Assembly (NCBI RefSeq): GCF_005771435.1
Contig: NZ_VANI01000015.1
Coordinates: 62,001 to 126,000, forward strand
DNA from: Microbulbifer harenosus
Lineage (GTDB): Bacteria; Pseudomonadota; Gammaproteobacteria; Pseudomonadales; Cellvibrionaceae
DNA: 64,000 nt
Direction: 5' to 3'
Shown: positions 37,022 through 46,620 of the stretch, one piece after another
Layout of the letters: every line of letters begins with the position of its first letter
Numbering within the stretch: the stretch's first letter is position 1
Made by a program: the position numbers and the translations under genes
Notes under the pieces: model-generated
The model's database searches: none
Seen by the model: only the letters and a program-made list of their open reading frames with translations
Told to the model about the DNA's origin: nothing

Positions 37022-37048
37022 TTTATTGCCGCGTGCCGGACGGTGCAA
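37020..37048 (-). promoter_or_regulatory. Promoter of the radical SAM gene
   Basis: Minus strand: -35 TTGCAC (37043-37048), 17-bp spacer, -10 TAAACT (37020-37025). The -10 overlaps the LexA box by two bases, so LexA binding would block transcription. Confidence 0.65.
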
Positions 37049-37124
37049 CCGGCGCGGACAACACTTACAATGACTGGGCAGTTTTGGCTATCGCCCTATC
37101 AACAATCAGAGCAGGGGTCAGGGA

Positions 37125-38669
37125 ATGGATCTTCAGGCAGTGGCCGCGATTTACGGCTTTGCGGTCAAGGTGTTGCAGCTGTTTGCAATGCTGTTCGCCT
37201 TCGGGTTAGTGGTGCTGGTGCTCTACGTGGTGTACCTGTACCTGTCGGATGTGAGCCAGACCAAGCAGGCGATCCGGCGCAATTTCCCGGTGCTGGGGCG
37301 CTTTCGCTACCAGTTTGAACACCTGGGCGAGTTTTTTCGCCAGTACTTCTACGCGCTGGATCGCGAGGAGATGCCGTTCAACCGCGCCCAGCGCAACTGG
37401 GTTTACCGCGCGGCGAAAAATGTGGATTCCACCCTCGCGTTCGGCTCCACCCGGTCGCTCAATCAGCCCGGGGATATCGTCTTCCTTAATCACCCGTTTC
37501 CGACCCTGAGCAAGGACGCAGTACCGCCGCGGGAAGTGACTCTGGGGGAAGGCGTGGCACGCAAGCCCTACACTACAAGGTCGATTTTCAATATTTCCGG
37601 CATGAGCTTTGGTGCTCTGTCGGTGCCCGCGGTGACGGCGCTGTCGAAGGGGGCAGCCAAGGCCGGCATCTGGATGAACACGGGGGAAGGGGGCCTTTCC
37701 TCGCATCATCTGGCCGGAGGTTGCGACATCGTGTTCCAGATCGGCACTGCCAAATACGGGGTGCGGGATGCGGAGGGCAACCTGTCGGACGACAAACTGC
37801 GAGAGGTGGCGGCCCACGAGCAGGTGAAAATGTTCGAGTTGAAACTGTCCCAGGGCGCCAAACCCGGCAAGGGCGGCATCCTGCCCGGTATCAAGGTCAC
37901 GCCGGAGATTGCCCATGTGCGTGGTATTCCCGTTGGCATGGATTCCATCAGCCCCAATGGCCATCCGGAAATCCGCGACGTGGATGGGTTGCTGGATATG
38001 ATCAATCATATCCGCGACGTCACCGGCAAACCGGTCGGCTTCAAGTGCGTTATCGGCGTCAGCGACTGGCTGCACGATTTGTGTGCGGCTATCCAGCAGC
38101 GCGGTATCGAATCCGCGCCGGATTTCATCAATATCGACAGCGCCGATGGCGGCAGCGGTGCCGCCCCCCAGAGTCTGATGGATTACATGGGCCTGCCGCT
38201 GAGTCGCAGCCTGCCGCTGGTGGTGGATTTGCTCGAACAGTACGGGCTGCGCGAGCGGGTGAAGGTTATCTGTGCCGGCAAGCTGCTCACCCCTTCCATG
38301 GTCGCCTGGGCGCTGGCGATGGGGGCGGATTTCGTAAACTGCGGGCGCGGTTTTATGTTCGCTCTCGGCTGCATCCAGGCAATGCAGTGCAACAAAAATA
38401 CCTGCCCTACCGGCGTCACCACCCACAACCCGGATCTGCAGCAGGGGCTGGATCCGATGGACAAAGCGGAGCGCGTGTATCACTACGCGCGCAATATGGA
38501 ATACGAGGTCGGCACCATTGCCCATTCCTGCGGCGTGCCGGAACCGCGCCTGCTGCGCCGCGCCCACGTGGAGGTGATCAACGAGCGCGGCGTGCCCGTG
38601 CCGCTGAACGATCTGGTACCCGAGATAAAACCCAAATCCGTGATCGCCAGCGACCGCAGTATGAATTGA
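37125..38669 (+). CDS. FMN-binding glutamate synthase-like protein
   Basis: A 514-residue protein with one or two N-terminal hydrophobic segments (VLQLFAMLFAFGLVVLVLYVVYLY, residues 18-40) followed by a glutamate synthase-type TIM barrel (ISGMSFGALSVPAVTALSKGA near 160). The iron-sulfur cysteine motif is CIQAMQCNKNTCP near residue 424, which is the [3Fe-4S] cluster of GltB. It lacks the amidotransferase domain and the small subunit. Such stand-alone proteins are of unknown role, possibly using another amino donor or acceptor. The neighbour is a cation antiporter 28 bp downstream. Confidence 0.85.
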   Translation: MDLQAVAAIYGFAVKVLQLFAMLFAFGLVVLVLYVVYLYLSDVSQTKQAIRRNFPVLGRFRYQFEHLGEFFRQYFYALDREEMPFNRAQRNWVYRAAKNVDSTLAFGSTRSLNQPGDIVFLNHPFPTLSKDAVPPREVTLGEGVARKPYTTRSIFNISGMSFGALSVPAVTALSKGAAKAGIWMNTGEGGLSSHHLAGGCDIVFQIGTAKYGVRDAEGNLSDDKLREVAAHEQVKMFELKLSQGAKPGKGGILPGIKVTPEIAHVRGIPVGMDSISPNGHPEIRDVDGLLDMINHIRDVTGKPVGFKCVIGVSDWLHDLCAAIQQRGIESAPDFINIDSADGGSGAAPQSLMDYMGLPLSRSLPLVVDLLEQYGLRERVKVICAGKLLTPSMVAWALAMGADFVNCGRGFMFALGCIQAMQCNKNTCPTGVTTHNPDLQQGLDPMDKAERVYHYARNMEYEVGTIAHSCGVPEPRLLRRAHVEVINERGVPVPLNDLVPEIKPKSVIASDRSMN

Positions 38670-38697
38670 TGAGCTGAAGAGAAACAGGGAGAGCACC

Positions 38698-39939
38698 ATG
38701 GAAGGCGTCACCACACTGGTCGGGCAAGGGCTGTATATGGCGCTTGCCGCCGTCGCGGGCCTTGGTATTGCGCGTCTGCTGAAACGCGACGATACCCTCG
38801 GCTGCCTGATTGCGGGCGTGCTCGCCGGAATGCTGTTGCCGGTTTTTGATTACAACACCGGCCTGCGCGCAGAGAACATCCACCAGTTGGTGTTTTTCAT
38901 CATACTGCCGGTGCTGATTTTCCAGTCCGCCTGGAAGATCGATCCGGATGCTTTGTTCCGCTGGCTCGCGCCGGCACTGCTGCTGGCCACGGTGGGCGTA
39001 CTGATCTGCGCGTTGATTACTGCAGTGCTGGTGTATTTCGGGGTCGTGCAGTCGGGTGGTTTTCCATGGATCGCCGCACTGCTCACCGGCACCATCCTCG
39101 CCGCCACTGACCCCGCCGCGATTGTTGCCCGCCTGCGCAAGACCGGCGCCAATAACGAACTGCTTACCTTGCTCGAAGGAGAAAGCCTGTTCAACGATGC
39201 GGCGGCGATTGTGCTGTTTTCCTTTGTGTTGGGTATCGCCAGTCACAGTGCCATGGAAGGTGCTGTTGCCACAGGCGAAGAAATCGCGGGCGCGGGCAGT
39301 TTCGCGCTGTATTTTGCCGTGGTTTTCTTCGGTGGGCTCGCGGTCGGTACCATCTGCGGCTTGTTGACCGCCATTACCATCCTGTTTCTCCGCTCCGCCG
39401 GTGCTGCACTGGTGGTGCTGGTGTTGGCGGCCTTTGGCAGCTTTTACCTGGCGGAACACGTGGTGGGTGTGTCCGGTATTCTCTCGGTAATGATCTGCGC
39501 GATTGTCGCCCGAGCTTGTCTGCGCGAGCAGGAGCAAACCTACCTTGCCCACGCGGCACCGACCTGGGAATGGTTGGGGCTGCTGTTCCATGCGCTGATC
39601 TTTGTGATGATGGGACTGGTGATTACAGTCGATATGTTTGTTAATCACTGGCTGGCGATGATTGTTGCCATTGTGGCGGCGATTGGCGCCCGCGGGTTGG
39701 CTGTGTTTTTGGTGGCACCAATGGCGCGCTTTGTGGGGCCGCCGATCACAAAGAACTGGCGATTGATTCTGAGCTGGGGCGGTTTGCGCGGGGTGATCGC
39801 GGCGGCACTGGTGCTGTCGCTACCGGTGGATTTGCCGTACTGGGAAATGGTACAGGCAATGGTATTTGGGGTGGTGCTGTTTTCGCTGTTGGTGCAGGGA
39901 ACTACGAGTACACGCCTGATTCGGAAGCTCGAGCCCTAA
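38698..39939 (+). CDS. CPA1 cation:proton antiporter (NhaP-like)
   Basis: A 413-residue membrane protein with about 12 transmembrane helices. CPA1 signatures: GTILAATDPAAIVARL near residue 135 and the ion-binding GESLFNDAAAIVLF near residue 160. It should exchange sodium or potassium for protons across the inner membrane. Its last bases overlap antisense with a possible 58-residue gene. It follows the glutamate-synthase-like gene by 28 bp and may be co-transcribed. Confidence 0.9.
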   Translation: MEGVTTLVGQGLYMALAAVAGLGIARLLKRDDTLGCLIAGVLAGMLLPVFDYNTGLRAENIHQLVFFIILPVLIFQSAWKIDPDALFRWLAPALLLATVGVLICALITAVLVYFGVVQSGGFPWIAALLTGTILAATDPAAIVARLRKTGANNELLTLLEGESLFNDAAAIVLFSFVLGIASHSAMEGAVATGEEIAGAGSFALYFAVVFFGGLAVGTICGLLTAITILFLRSAGAALVVLVLAAFGSFYLAEHVVGVSGILSVMICAIVARACLREQEQTYLAHAAPTWEWLGLLFHALIFVMMGLVITVDMFVNHWLAMIVAIVAAIGARGLAVFLVAPMARFVGPPITKNWRLILSWGGLRGVIAAALVLSLPVDLPYWEMVQAMVFGVVLFSLLVQGTTSTRLIRKLEP

Positions 39940-40078
39940 GGGGTTGTGCAAAGTGGTAGGCGGGAATTGTTTGCTGGTAACTGGTTTCTTCTTCTCCGGC
40001 TTTGCGGGAATAGAACAGGTGGGCTGCTATGGCCAACAGCAGCAGGGCAAAGAGGAGTACACCGATGACTCTGAGCAT
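39902..40078 (-). CDS. Possible small single-span membrane protein, 58 aa
   Basis: ATG 40078 with GAGG seven bases upstream (minus strand) opens a 58-residue frame. Residues 3-20 are a strong membrane anchor (RVIGVLLFALLLLAIAAH), followed by a charged tail (RKAGEEETSYQQ). It begins 33 bp after the DUF2279 stop on the same strand. The final 13 codons overlap the 3' end of the antiporter in antisense. A chance ORF cannot be excluded but the start site and hydrophobic helix argue for a gene. Confidence 0.45.
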   Translation of the reverse strand: MLRVIGVLLFALLLLAIAAHLFYSRKAGEEETSYQQTIPAYHFAQPLRARASESGVYS

Positions 40079-40111
40079 TGTTGGCCCTCGCAGTATTTTG
40101 GGTGCTATTGA

Positions 40112-40981
40112 TTACTCGTCAGTGCGTTCATGCAGCGTTGTTTTAATATAGCTTCCGCGCGGCTGGTAGTAGTGGGAAACGGTGGAGGCATATTTTCCAA
40201 CTCTGCCCAGATGCCCCGCCAAAGGTTTGAACAGCAGTTCATCCAGATTGAACCCAATGCCCACGAAGAACTCAGTGCTTCGCTCGGGAAAATACGGCGC
40301 ATCCTCAGCCTTGAATCCCTGGGCCATATAGCCGAGGTTGAGCTCCAGGTATTTGAACGGCGTGTCCTGTAGTGCGGGTATCCCGGCTGCTTTTACCGCC
40401 AGTAAATAGCGCATGCCACTGTAATCGGTGACCGGATGGAAACCCTTCATTCCCTTTGAGGGACGGTAATCCAGGCGATAATCGAGCAGGTTCTTCAGCT
40501 CCGGGTTGCGTGTTCTCAGGTAGGACAGGGCAATACCGGTAGTGTTGAAAATGACGTCTTCGTAAGAAAAGCCGTGATCGGCGGAGTATCCGTCGAACAT
40601 CTCGACGTAGAGCATCAGGCTGCTGGCCCAGAGCGCGCTGTACGTTGCCGCGAATTCCGGTTCATTCTCGCGGGAAAGGCCATTGCCGATGGCCTCGGCG
40701 ATCAGGTAGGACGAGTACATATGCCCGAGTTTGTCCATGCCGCCGCTCCCCGTGTCCATGCCAAACCAGCCCTCATCGTTGAACCGGAATGAGGAGCTGC
40801 CCCAGTTCCATTCCTTGACGCCCAGGTAGGTAATGCCGCCGCCAACCGCGGCAATTTCATATTTGGCATCCAGCAGGGACTTTTGGGTGCCTTCCCAAGT
40901 GATCGCGGCGGCACTCAGTGGTGGTGAGAGCAAGAAGCACAGTGACAATACCAGGCAGCGCAAAGTTGAGATCGGTTGCAT
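40112..40981 (-). CDS. DUF2279 exported protein
   Basis: A 289-residue protein starting at ATG 40981; an earlier ATG at 41047 lies in the leader but AAAAGG upstream of the chosen site supports 40981. Signal peptide: LRCLVLSLCFLLSPPLSAAA. The DUF2279/YfiM core has WFGMDTGSGGMDKLGHMYSSYLIAEAIG near residues 70-97, with Asp and His that could bind metal. C-terminal half: beta-rich, ending HYYQPRGSYIKTTL. It is divergent from pldA and probably acts in the outer membrane. Function unknown. Confidence 0.82.
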   Translation of the reverse strand: MQPISTLRCLVLSLCFLLSPPLSAAAITWEGTQKSLLDAKYEIAAVGGGITYLGVKEWNWGSSSFRFNDEGWFGMDTGSGGMDKLGHMYSSYLIAEAIGNGLSRENEPEFAATYSALWASSLMLYVEMFDGYSADHGFSYEDVIFNTTGIALSYLRTRNPELKNLLDYRLDYRPSKGMKGFHPVTDYSGMRYLLAVKAAGIPALQDTPFKYLELNLGYMAQGFKAEDAPYFPERSTEFFVGIGFNLDELLFKPLAGHLGRVGKYASTVSHYYQPRGSYIKTTLHERTDE

Positions 40982-41189
40982 GCAGTGAAGCCTTTTTGGG
41001 TGCGGGCGAGAATGGCGTGCGAGCCAAATTTTTGGCGGAAGATACAAGTCCGGCGGATGAAATACAAATGCACCAACGGCCAGGATTAGCTGGCGAATAA
41101 TAATAGTGGCGGCGGTTTCTCGCCCAGACTGCGAAATTGTTCCGCTACAACTACGCTTCTCTGGTAGTTGATGTCAGGGAGGAACCGCT

Positions 41190-42218
41190 TTGTTGTATTT
41201 GAGGGGAAGATTGGCAGTACTGGGAGTTTTTGCACTGACCTCCCTTGCCTGCCTTGGCAGCGAGGAACATCCATCCTTCCCGACACCCTCGGGGGCGACC
41301 GCAGATGGCGCAGGTGAGTGTGTCGTTAACGAGTCGTTGCAGGAGTTGACGATCACCGAGGGAGAGGGCGACGCAACGGCGCCCAAACGGTCGCGAGCGG
41401 AAGACGCCCAGGCAAACAGCGCGCCCGAGCCCTATCACAGCGAACGCATACAGGCAATTCGCCAAGCTATCGACAATCCATTTTCACTGATCGGTTACCG
41501 GGCGAATTATCTGCTGCCTGTGGCCTATCGCCATTTCCCGGAGGAAGACAGTTCGATAGCGGCGGCTCGCTACAGTGTGCGAGGCTTGAAACCCTCGGAA
41601 ATGCAGTTCCAGCTCTCGCTACAGTTGCCCGTATTTAGCGGGTTTTGGGGGGAGAACTCGTTTCTCAGTTTTGCCTACACCAATCGGAGTTTCTGGCAGG
41701 CGTATGCACCCTCCTCCCCCTTTCGGGAAATCAATCACGAGGTGGAACTGTTGGCGACATGGGTCGGTGATTGGGAGGCTTTCGGCTTTCGAAACATTCC
41801 CATGCGGATGGGAATCAGCCATCAGTCCAACGGCCGTGGCGATATATACTCGCGCGGATGGAACCGGATTTATGCGGATTTTACCTTTGAAAAAGGCCGT
41901 TACTTTCTCAATCTCAAGCCCTGGTACCTAATTTCGGTTGATCGCGAAGTCGGGCGCAGCAGTGAATTTGGTACCTATTTCGGTAACTTTGAGGTCACAG
42001 GTGGGTACAGTGCCGGCGGGTATACTTCGTCGATCATGTTGCGCAACAACCTGAAATCAGAAAATTTTGGCGCTGTGGAGCTGTCCTGGGGATTTCCCAT
42101 TGCGCCACGTGTGCGCGGGGTGGTGAAATACTTTGACGGTTACGGCGAGAGTCTGATCGACTATTCAACGCGAGTGCAAATGCTGGGGATAGGTGTGATG
42201 CTCGTGCCGGGTCTCTAA
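41190..42218 (+). CDS. pldA: Outer-membrane phospholipase A
   Basis: A 342-residue protein starting with TTG 41190, seven bases after GGAGG. Signal peptide about residues 1-23. The catalytic His211 and Ser213 lie in GISHQSNGRGD and Asn225 follows 14 residues after His211, the same spacing as His142-Ser144-Asn156 of Escherichia coli OmpPLA. It hydrolyses acyl chains of misplaced outer-membrane phospholipids as a calcium-dependent dimer. Residues 25-85 form an unusual low-complexity spacer absent from the E. coli enzyme. DUF2279 is divergent from it. Confidence 0.9.
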   Translation: MLYLRGRLAVLGVFALTSLACLGSEEHPSFPTPSGATADGAGECVVNESLQELTITEGEGDATAPKRSRAEDAQANSAPEPYHSERIQAIRQAIDNPFSLIGYRANYLLPVAYRHFPEEDSSIAAARYSVRGLKPSEMQFQLSLQLPVFSGFWGENSFLSFAYTNRSFWQAYAPSSPFREINHEVELLATWVGDWEAFGFRNIPMRMGISHQSNGRGDIYSRGWNRIYADFTFEKGRYFLNLKPWYLISVDREVGRSSEFGTYFGNFEVTGGYSAGGYTSSIMLRNNLKSENFGAVELSWGFPIAPRVRGVVKYFDGYGESLIDYSTRVQMLGIGVMLVPGL

Positions 42219-42225
42219 GGGTATT

Positions 42226-42254
42226 GAGCTGGCGGAGCGAGGCTCCGCCAGCTC
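42226..42254. terminator. Hairpin between pldA and tdh
   Basis: A perfect 13-bp stem GAGCTGGCGGAGC/GCTCCGCCAGCTC with loop GAG lies eight bases after the pldA stop and four bases before the tdh stop. No T-run, but the strong stem serves both convergent genes. Confidence 0.6.
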
Positions 42255-42257
42255 GGC

Positions 42258-43283
<1,026 letters not shown>

Positions 43284-43291
43284 AAAACGAC

Positions 43292-44491
43292 TTAAATAAT
43301 TTCCAGCTCTTTGCCGACTTCGATAAACGCATCAATACAGCGGTCCAGTTGCTCGCGGGTGTGCGCGGCAGACATCTGGGTGCGGATACGGGCCTGACCT
43401 TTTGGCACTACCGGGTAGAAGAAGCCCACCACATAAATCCCTTTTTCCAGCATGCGATCTGCCATCTTCTGCGCGAGTGCCGCGTCGCCGATCATCACCG
43501 GAATGATCGCGTGGTCAGCACCGGCGAGGGTGAAGCCCGCTTCGTTCATACGCTTGCGGAAATAGGCCGAATTTTCCTGCAGTTGTGTGCGCAACTCGCC
43601 GCCTTCGATCAGCATATCCAGCACTTTCAGTGACGCGGTGACGATGGCCGGCGCCACGGAATTGGAGAACAGGTAAGGGCGCGAGCGCTGGCGCAGCAGC
43701 TCGATAATTTCCTTGCGGCCGGAGGTAAAACCGCCGGAGGCACCGCCCAAGGCCTTGCCCAGGGTGCCGGTAATAATGTCGACGCGTTCGATCACATCGC
43801 AGTACTCGTGGGTGCCGCGGCCGTGTTCGCCGAGGAAGCCCACTGCGTGGGAGTCGTCCACCATTACCAGCGCGTTGTATTTGTCGGCCAGATCGCAGAT
43901 GCCCTTGAGGTTGGCAATCACGCCGTCCATGGAAAACACGCCGTCGGTGGCGATGAGTTTGGTTCTTGCGCCGGCGGCATCGGCGGCTTTCAGCTGTTCT
44001 TCCAGGTCCGCCATATCGTTGTTGGCGTAGCGGAAGCGCTTGGCCTTACACAGGCGTACACCGTCGATGATGGAAGCGTGGTTCAACGCGTCGGAAATGA
44101 CCGCGTCCTCCGCGCCCAGTAGTGTCTCGAACAGACCGCCGTTGGCATCGAAGCACGAGGTGTAAAGGATCGTGTCTTCGGTCTGCAGGAATTCAGACAG
44201 CTGAAATTCCAGCGCCTTGTGAATGTCCTGGGTGCCGCAGATAAAACGCACGGACGCCATGCCAAAGCCGTACTGGTCGAGGCCCTCTTTGGCCGCCTGG
44301 ATCAGTTCCGGGTGGTTGGCGAGCCCGAGGTAATTGTTGGCGCAGAAGTTCAGCACCTGGGTGTCGTTGTTCACCTGGATCTCAGCACTCTGCTGGGAGG
44401 TGATGATGCGCTCGCGCTTATAGAGGCCATCGGCTTCGATCTGTTTCAGTTCGTCGCGCAGGTGCTGGAAGAAATGCTCGGGCTTTGACAT
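43292..44491 (-). CDS. kbl: 2-amino-3-ketobutyrate CoA ligase (glycine C-acetyltransferase)
   Basis: A 399-residue alpha-oxoamine synthase using PLP. Conserved: [16 protein letters not shown] near residue 48, [16 protein letters not shown] near 205, and the PLP lysine in [15 protein letters not shown] near 242. It cleaves 2-amino-3-oxobutyrate with CoA to glycine and acetyl-CoA. Operon with tdh (gap of eight bases). A 71-residue gene lies 74 bp upstream on the same strand. kbl precedes tdh, the usual order. Confidence 0.96.
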   Translation of the reverse strand: MSKPEHFFQHLRDELKQIEADGLYKRERIITSQQSAEIQVNNDTQVLNFCANNYLGLANHPELIQAAKEGLDQYGFGMASVRFICGTQDIHKALEFQLSEFLQTEDTILYTSCFDANGGLFETLLGAEDAVISDALNHASIIDGVRLCKAKRFRYANNDMADLEEQLKAADAAGARTKLIATDGVFSMDGVIANLKGICDLADKYNALVMVDDSHAVGFLGEHGRGTHEYCDVIERVDIITGTLGKALGGASGGFTSGRKEIIELLRQRSRPYLFSNSVAPAIVTASLKVLDMLIEGGELRTQLQENSAYFRKRMNEAGFTLAGADHAIIPVMIGDAALAQKMADRMLEKGIYVVGFFYPVVPKGQARIRTQMSAAHTREQLDRCIDAFIEVGKELEII

Positions 44492-44565
44492 GGCGTTGTT
44501 ATTGGCTCCCTGAGTCTATAGGGCTATGTATGGTAGACGTGTGTCTCGTGGCACAAGTCTAGTGG

Positions 44566-44781
44566 TCACACGGCCAGTTCACAGGCTTTGTGGGCCGTGA
44601 CTGGTGCGTCGCTGGCGCGGCAATGGGTGGCAAAGGCCAGCGCGTCTTCCGTCGAGTCGAACAGCAATTGCCACAGCAGTTGTCGATCGCTGCGTTTGAC
44701 TGCCCGGACTGCCGTGCGGCTGCGCTGGGGGGCAATCTGGATTTCGATAACGTCGGTGGTGGATAGCGTGAATTCGGACAT
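44566..44781 (-). CDS. Hypothetical 71-residue protein
   Basis: ATG 44781 with GGAGG five bases upstream (minus strand) gives MSEFTLSTTDVIEIQIAPQR, followed by VRAVKRSDRQLLWQLLFDSTEDALAFATHC. Small, soluble, mixed charge, no recognisable domain. The strong Shine-Dalgarno and the position 74 bp before kbl suggest a real gene. No homologue family can be named. Confidence 0.5.
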   Translation of the reverse strand: MSEFTLSTTDVIEIQIAPQRSRTAVRAVKRSDRQLLWQLLFDSTEDALAFATHCRASDAPVTAHKACELAV

Positions 44782-45038
44782 GTTCCCTCCAAATAAATTG
44801 TCTGGAGGGCTGACGGCGGAAGCGGCGATTCGTCCGCAGACAAACCGCATCCGGTTGGATTGCACAGCTGGGCCGAATTTCTCGGTTGCCAGCAAGAGCC
44901 CCATCCCCTGCACAGCTGCACCCAAAAGGCGCATTCCGTGAAGAGAAACCACCTTGCCCCGGTAGGCAGGTTGGCGTTGGCGTCAGCCACTCTCTTGATG
45001 TCGCGGGCAAAGATAGCGAGGGGAAAACGGCCAGTCAA

Positions 45039-45073
45039 CCGCGCCGCCCATAAAGGCAGCGCGGCAGTTTTTT
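45039..45073. terminator. Hairpin with T-run near the aldehyde dehydrogenase stop
   Basis: CCGCGCCGCC, six-base loop, GGCAGCGCGG (one mismatch), then CAG and T6 in the plus direction. The T-run is on the plus strand, so in the minus direction the stem follows the stop of the aldehyde dehydrogenase without a T-tract. Confidence 0.45.
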
Positions 45074-46505
45074 ATGCGGGAAGCTGCACGGATTTCAGTT
45101 CAATAAACTCGTCCAGTCCGGCATTGCCGAATTCGCGCCCATTGCCGGAACGCTTCACGCCGCCGAAGGGAGCGTCGTAATTGAACTCGGCGCCGTTGAC
45201 GAAGCAGAGCCCCGCCTCCAGTCGACGCACGATGGGCATCGCCGCCTCGGCGTCTTTCGCCCACACGCCACTGGAGAGGCCGTACTGGGTGTCGTTGGCG
45301 ATGGCAATGGCCTCGTCCAGATCCTTGTATGGAATCATGCAGGTTACCGGGCCGAAGATCTCCTCGCGGGCAATGGCCATATCGTTGTTCACATCCGCAA
45401 ACACTGTGGGGCTGACATAGAAACCCCGCTGGCAGCCTTCCGGTGCTTGGCTGCCGCCGGCCACCAGGCGCGCGCCTTCTTTCACCCCTTTGTCGATGTA
45501 GCCGCGCACGATCTCGCGCTGGCGCGCGGAAGACAGCGGGCCCATAAAGTCGTCGGCGCCGGTGCCCATGGCGATTTCTTCGGCCACCTTTTGCGCAATG
45601 GCCACGGCTTCCTCGTAGCGCTCCGCCGGTACCAGCATGCGGGTCAGCGCGGTGCAGGTCTGGCCACTGTTGATGAACACGTCCTCGCAGCCCCAGCGCA
45701 CTGCCGCTTCCAGATCGGCGTCCGGGGTGATGATGAACGGCGACTTGCCACCGAGCTCCTGGGTTACGCGCTTGACCGTGGGCGCCGCCGCGCGGGCCAC
45801 CTCGATGCCGGCGCGGGTGGAGCCGGTGAACGAGACCATGTCGATATCCACATGGCTGGACAGCGCCGCCCCCACAATCGGGCCGGCACCGGGCACCAGG
45901 TTGAAGACCCCGGCGGGCACGCCGGCGGCGTCGATGATTTCCGCCATCACGTAATCCTGCAGCGGTGTGATTTCCGACGGCTTCTGGATCATGGTGCAAC
46001 CCGCGGCCAGTGCCGGTGCCACCTTGCCAACAAACTGGTGCAGAGGGTAGTTCCAGGGTGTGATGAAGCCGCACACGCCCACCGGCTCTTTCAGTACCAG
46101 TGAGTGGCCGGCCTTTTCCGTTTCTTCCATTACCGCCGCACGGTCGGCGTAGTAGCGCATGGCGTAGATCGGGCCGTCGACATGCAGCCACTCGGTGATG
46201 TGTGGCGGGCAGCCCAGGGCCTGGGAAACGGCAGCGATCAGATCCTGCTTGCGCGCTTCCATGCCATCGGCAATGGCGTGCATCAACGCCTGGCGTTTGG
46301 CGGCGCGGGTGTGGCGCCATTCCTTAAAGGCGGCTTTCGCCGCGGCCACGGCGTCGTCCACATCGTCGAGGGTACCCTGGATGACCTCGCACAGGACTTC
46401 TTCGGTGGCTGGGTTGATCACCGGGTGCAGGCTGCCGCCCTTGGAGTCGCGCCACTCGCCGTTGATGTAGAGTTTGTCTGTGGGCAGTTTGCGGATTTCT
46501 GTCAT
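45072..46505 (-). CDS. Aldehyde dehydrogenase family protein
   Basis: A 477-residue NAD(P)+-dependent aldehyde dehydrogenase. Catalytic Cys in NSGQTCTALTRM near residue 280 and general base Glu in VTQELGGKSPF near 246. N-terminal KLYINGEWRD. It lies 115 bp downstream of a thiamine-diphosphate decarboxylase with a REPIN in the gap. If that enzyme is a guanidino-2-oxopentanoate decarboxylase, this one would oxidise 4-guanidinobutyraldehyde. Substrate preference is inferred from context only. Confidence 0.88.
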   Translation of the reverse strand: MTEIRKLPTDKLYINGEWRDSKGGSLHPVINPATEEVLCEVIQGTLDDVDDAVAAAKAAFKEWRHTRAAKRQALMHAIADGMEARKQDLIAAVSQALGCPPHITEWLHVDGPIYAMRYYADRAAVMEETEKAGHSLVLKEPVGVCGFITPWNYPLHQFVGKVAPALAAGCTMIQKPSEITPLQDYVMAEIIDAAGVPAGVFNLVPGAGPIVGAALSSHVDIDMVSFTGSTRAGIEVARAAAPTVKRVTQELGGKSPFIITPDADLEAAVRWGCEDVFINSGQTCTALTRMLVPAERYEEAVAIAQKVAEEIAMGTGADDFMGPLSSARQREIVRGYIDKGVKEGARLVAGGSQAPEGCQRGFYVSPTVFADVNNDMAIAREEIFGPVTCMIPYKDLDEAIAIANDTQYGLSSGVWAKDAEAAMPIVRRLEAGLCFVNGAEFNYDAPFGGVKRSGNGREFGNAGLDEFIELKSVQLPA

Positions 46506-46540
46506 GGATTTGTTCCGATATCTTTTTTCTGTATTTCTGC

Positions 46541-46610
46541 TGTAGGAGCCTGCCTGCAGGCGAACGGCAGTTGAGTTCGGCTCAATTTCGCCTGCAGGCA
46601 GGCTCCTACA
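46541..46610. repeat. REPIN, copy 2
   Basis: Inverted REP units at 46541-46564 and 46587-46610 (TGTAGGAGCCTGCCTGCAGG and the reverse), 22-base loop. It matches the copy at 30023-30091. It sits in the gap of a likely operon, between the decarboxylase and the aldehyde dehydrogenase. Confidence 0.82.
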
Positions 46611-46620
46611 GCGTGTCTAT

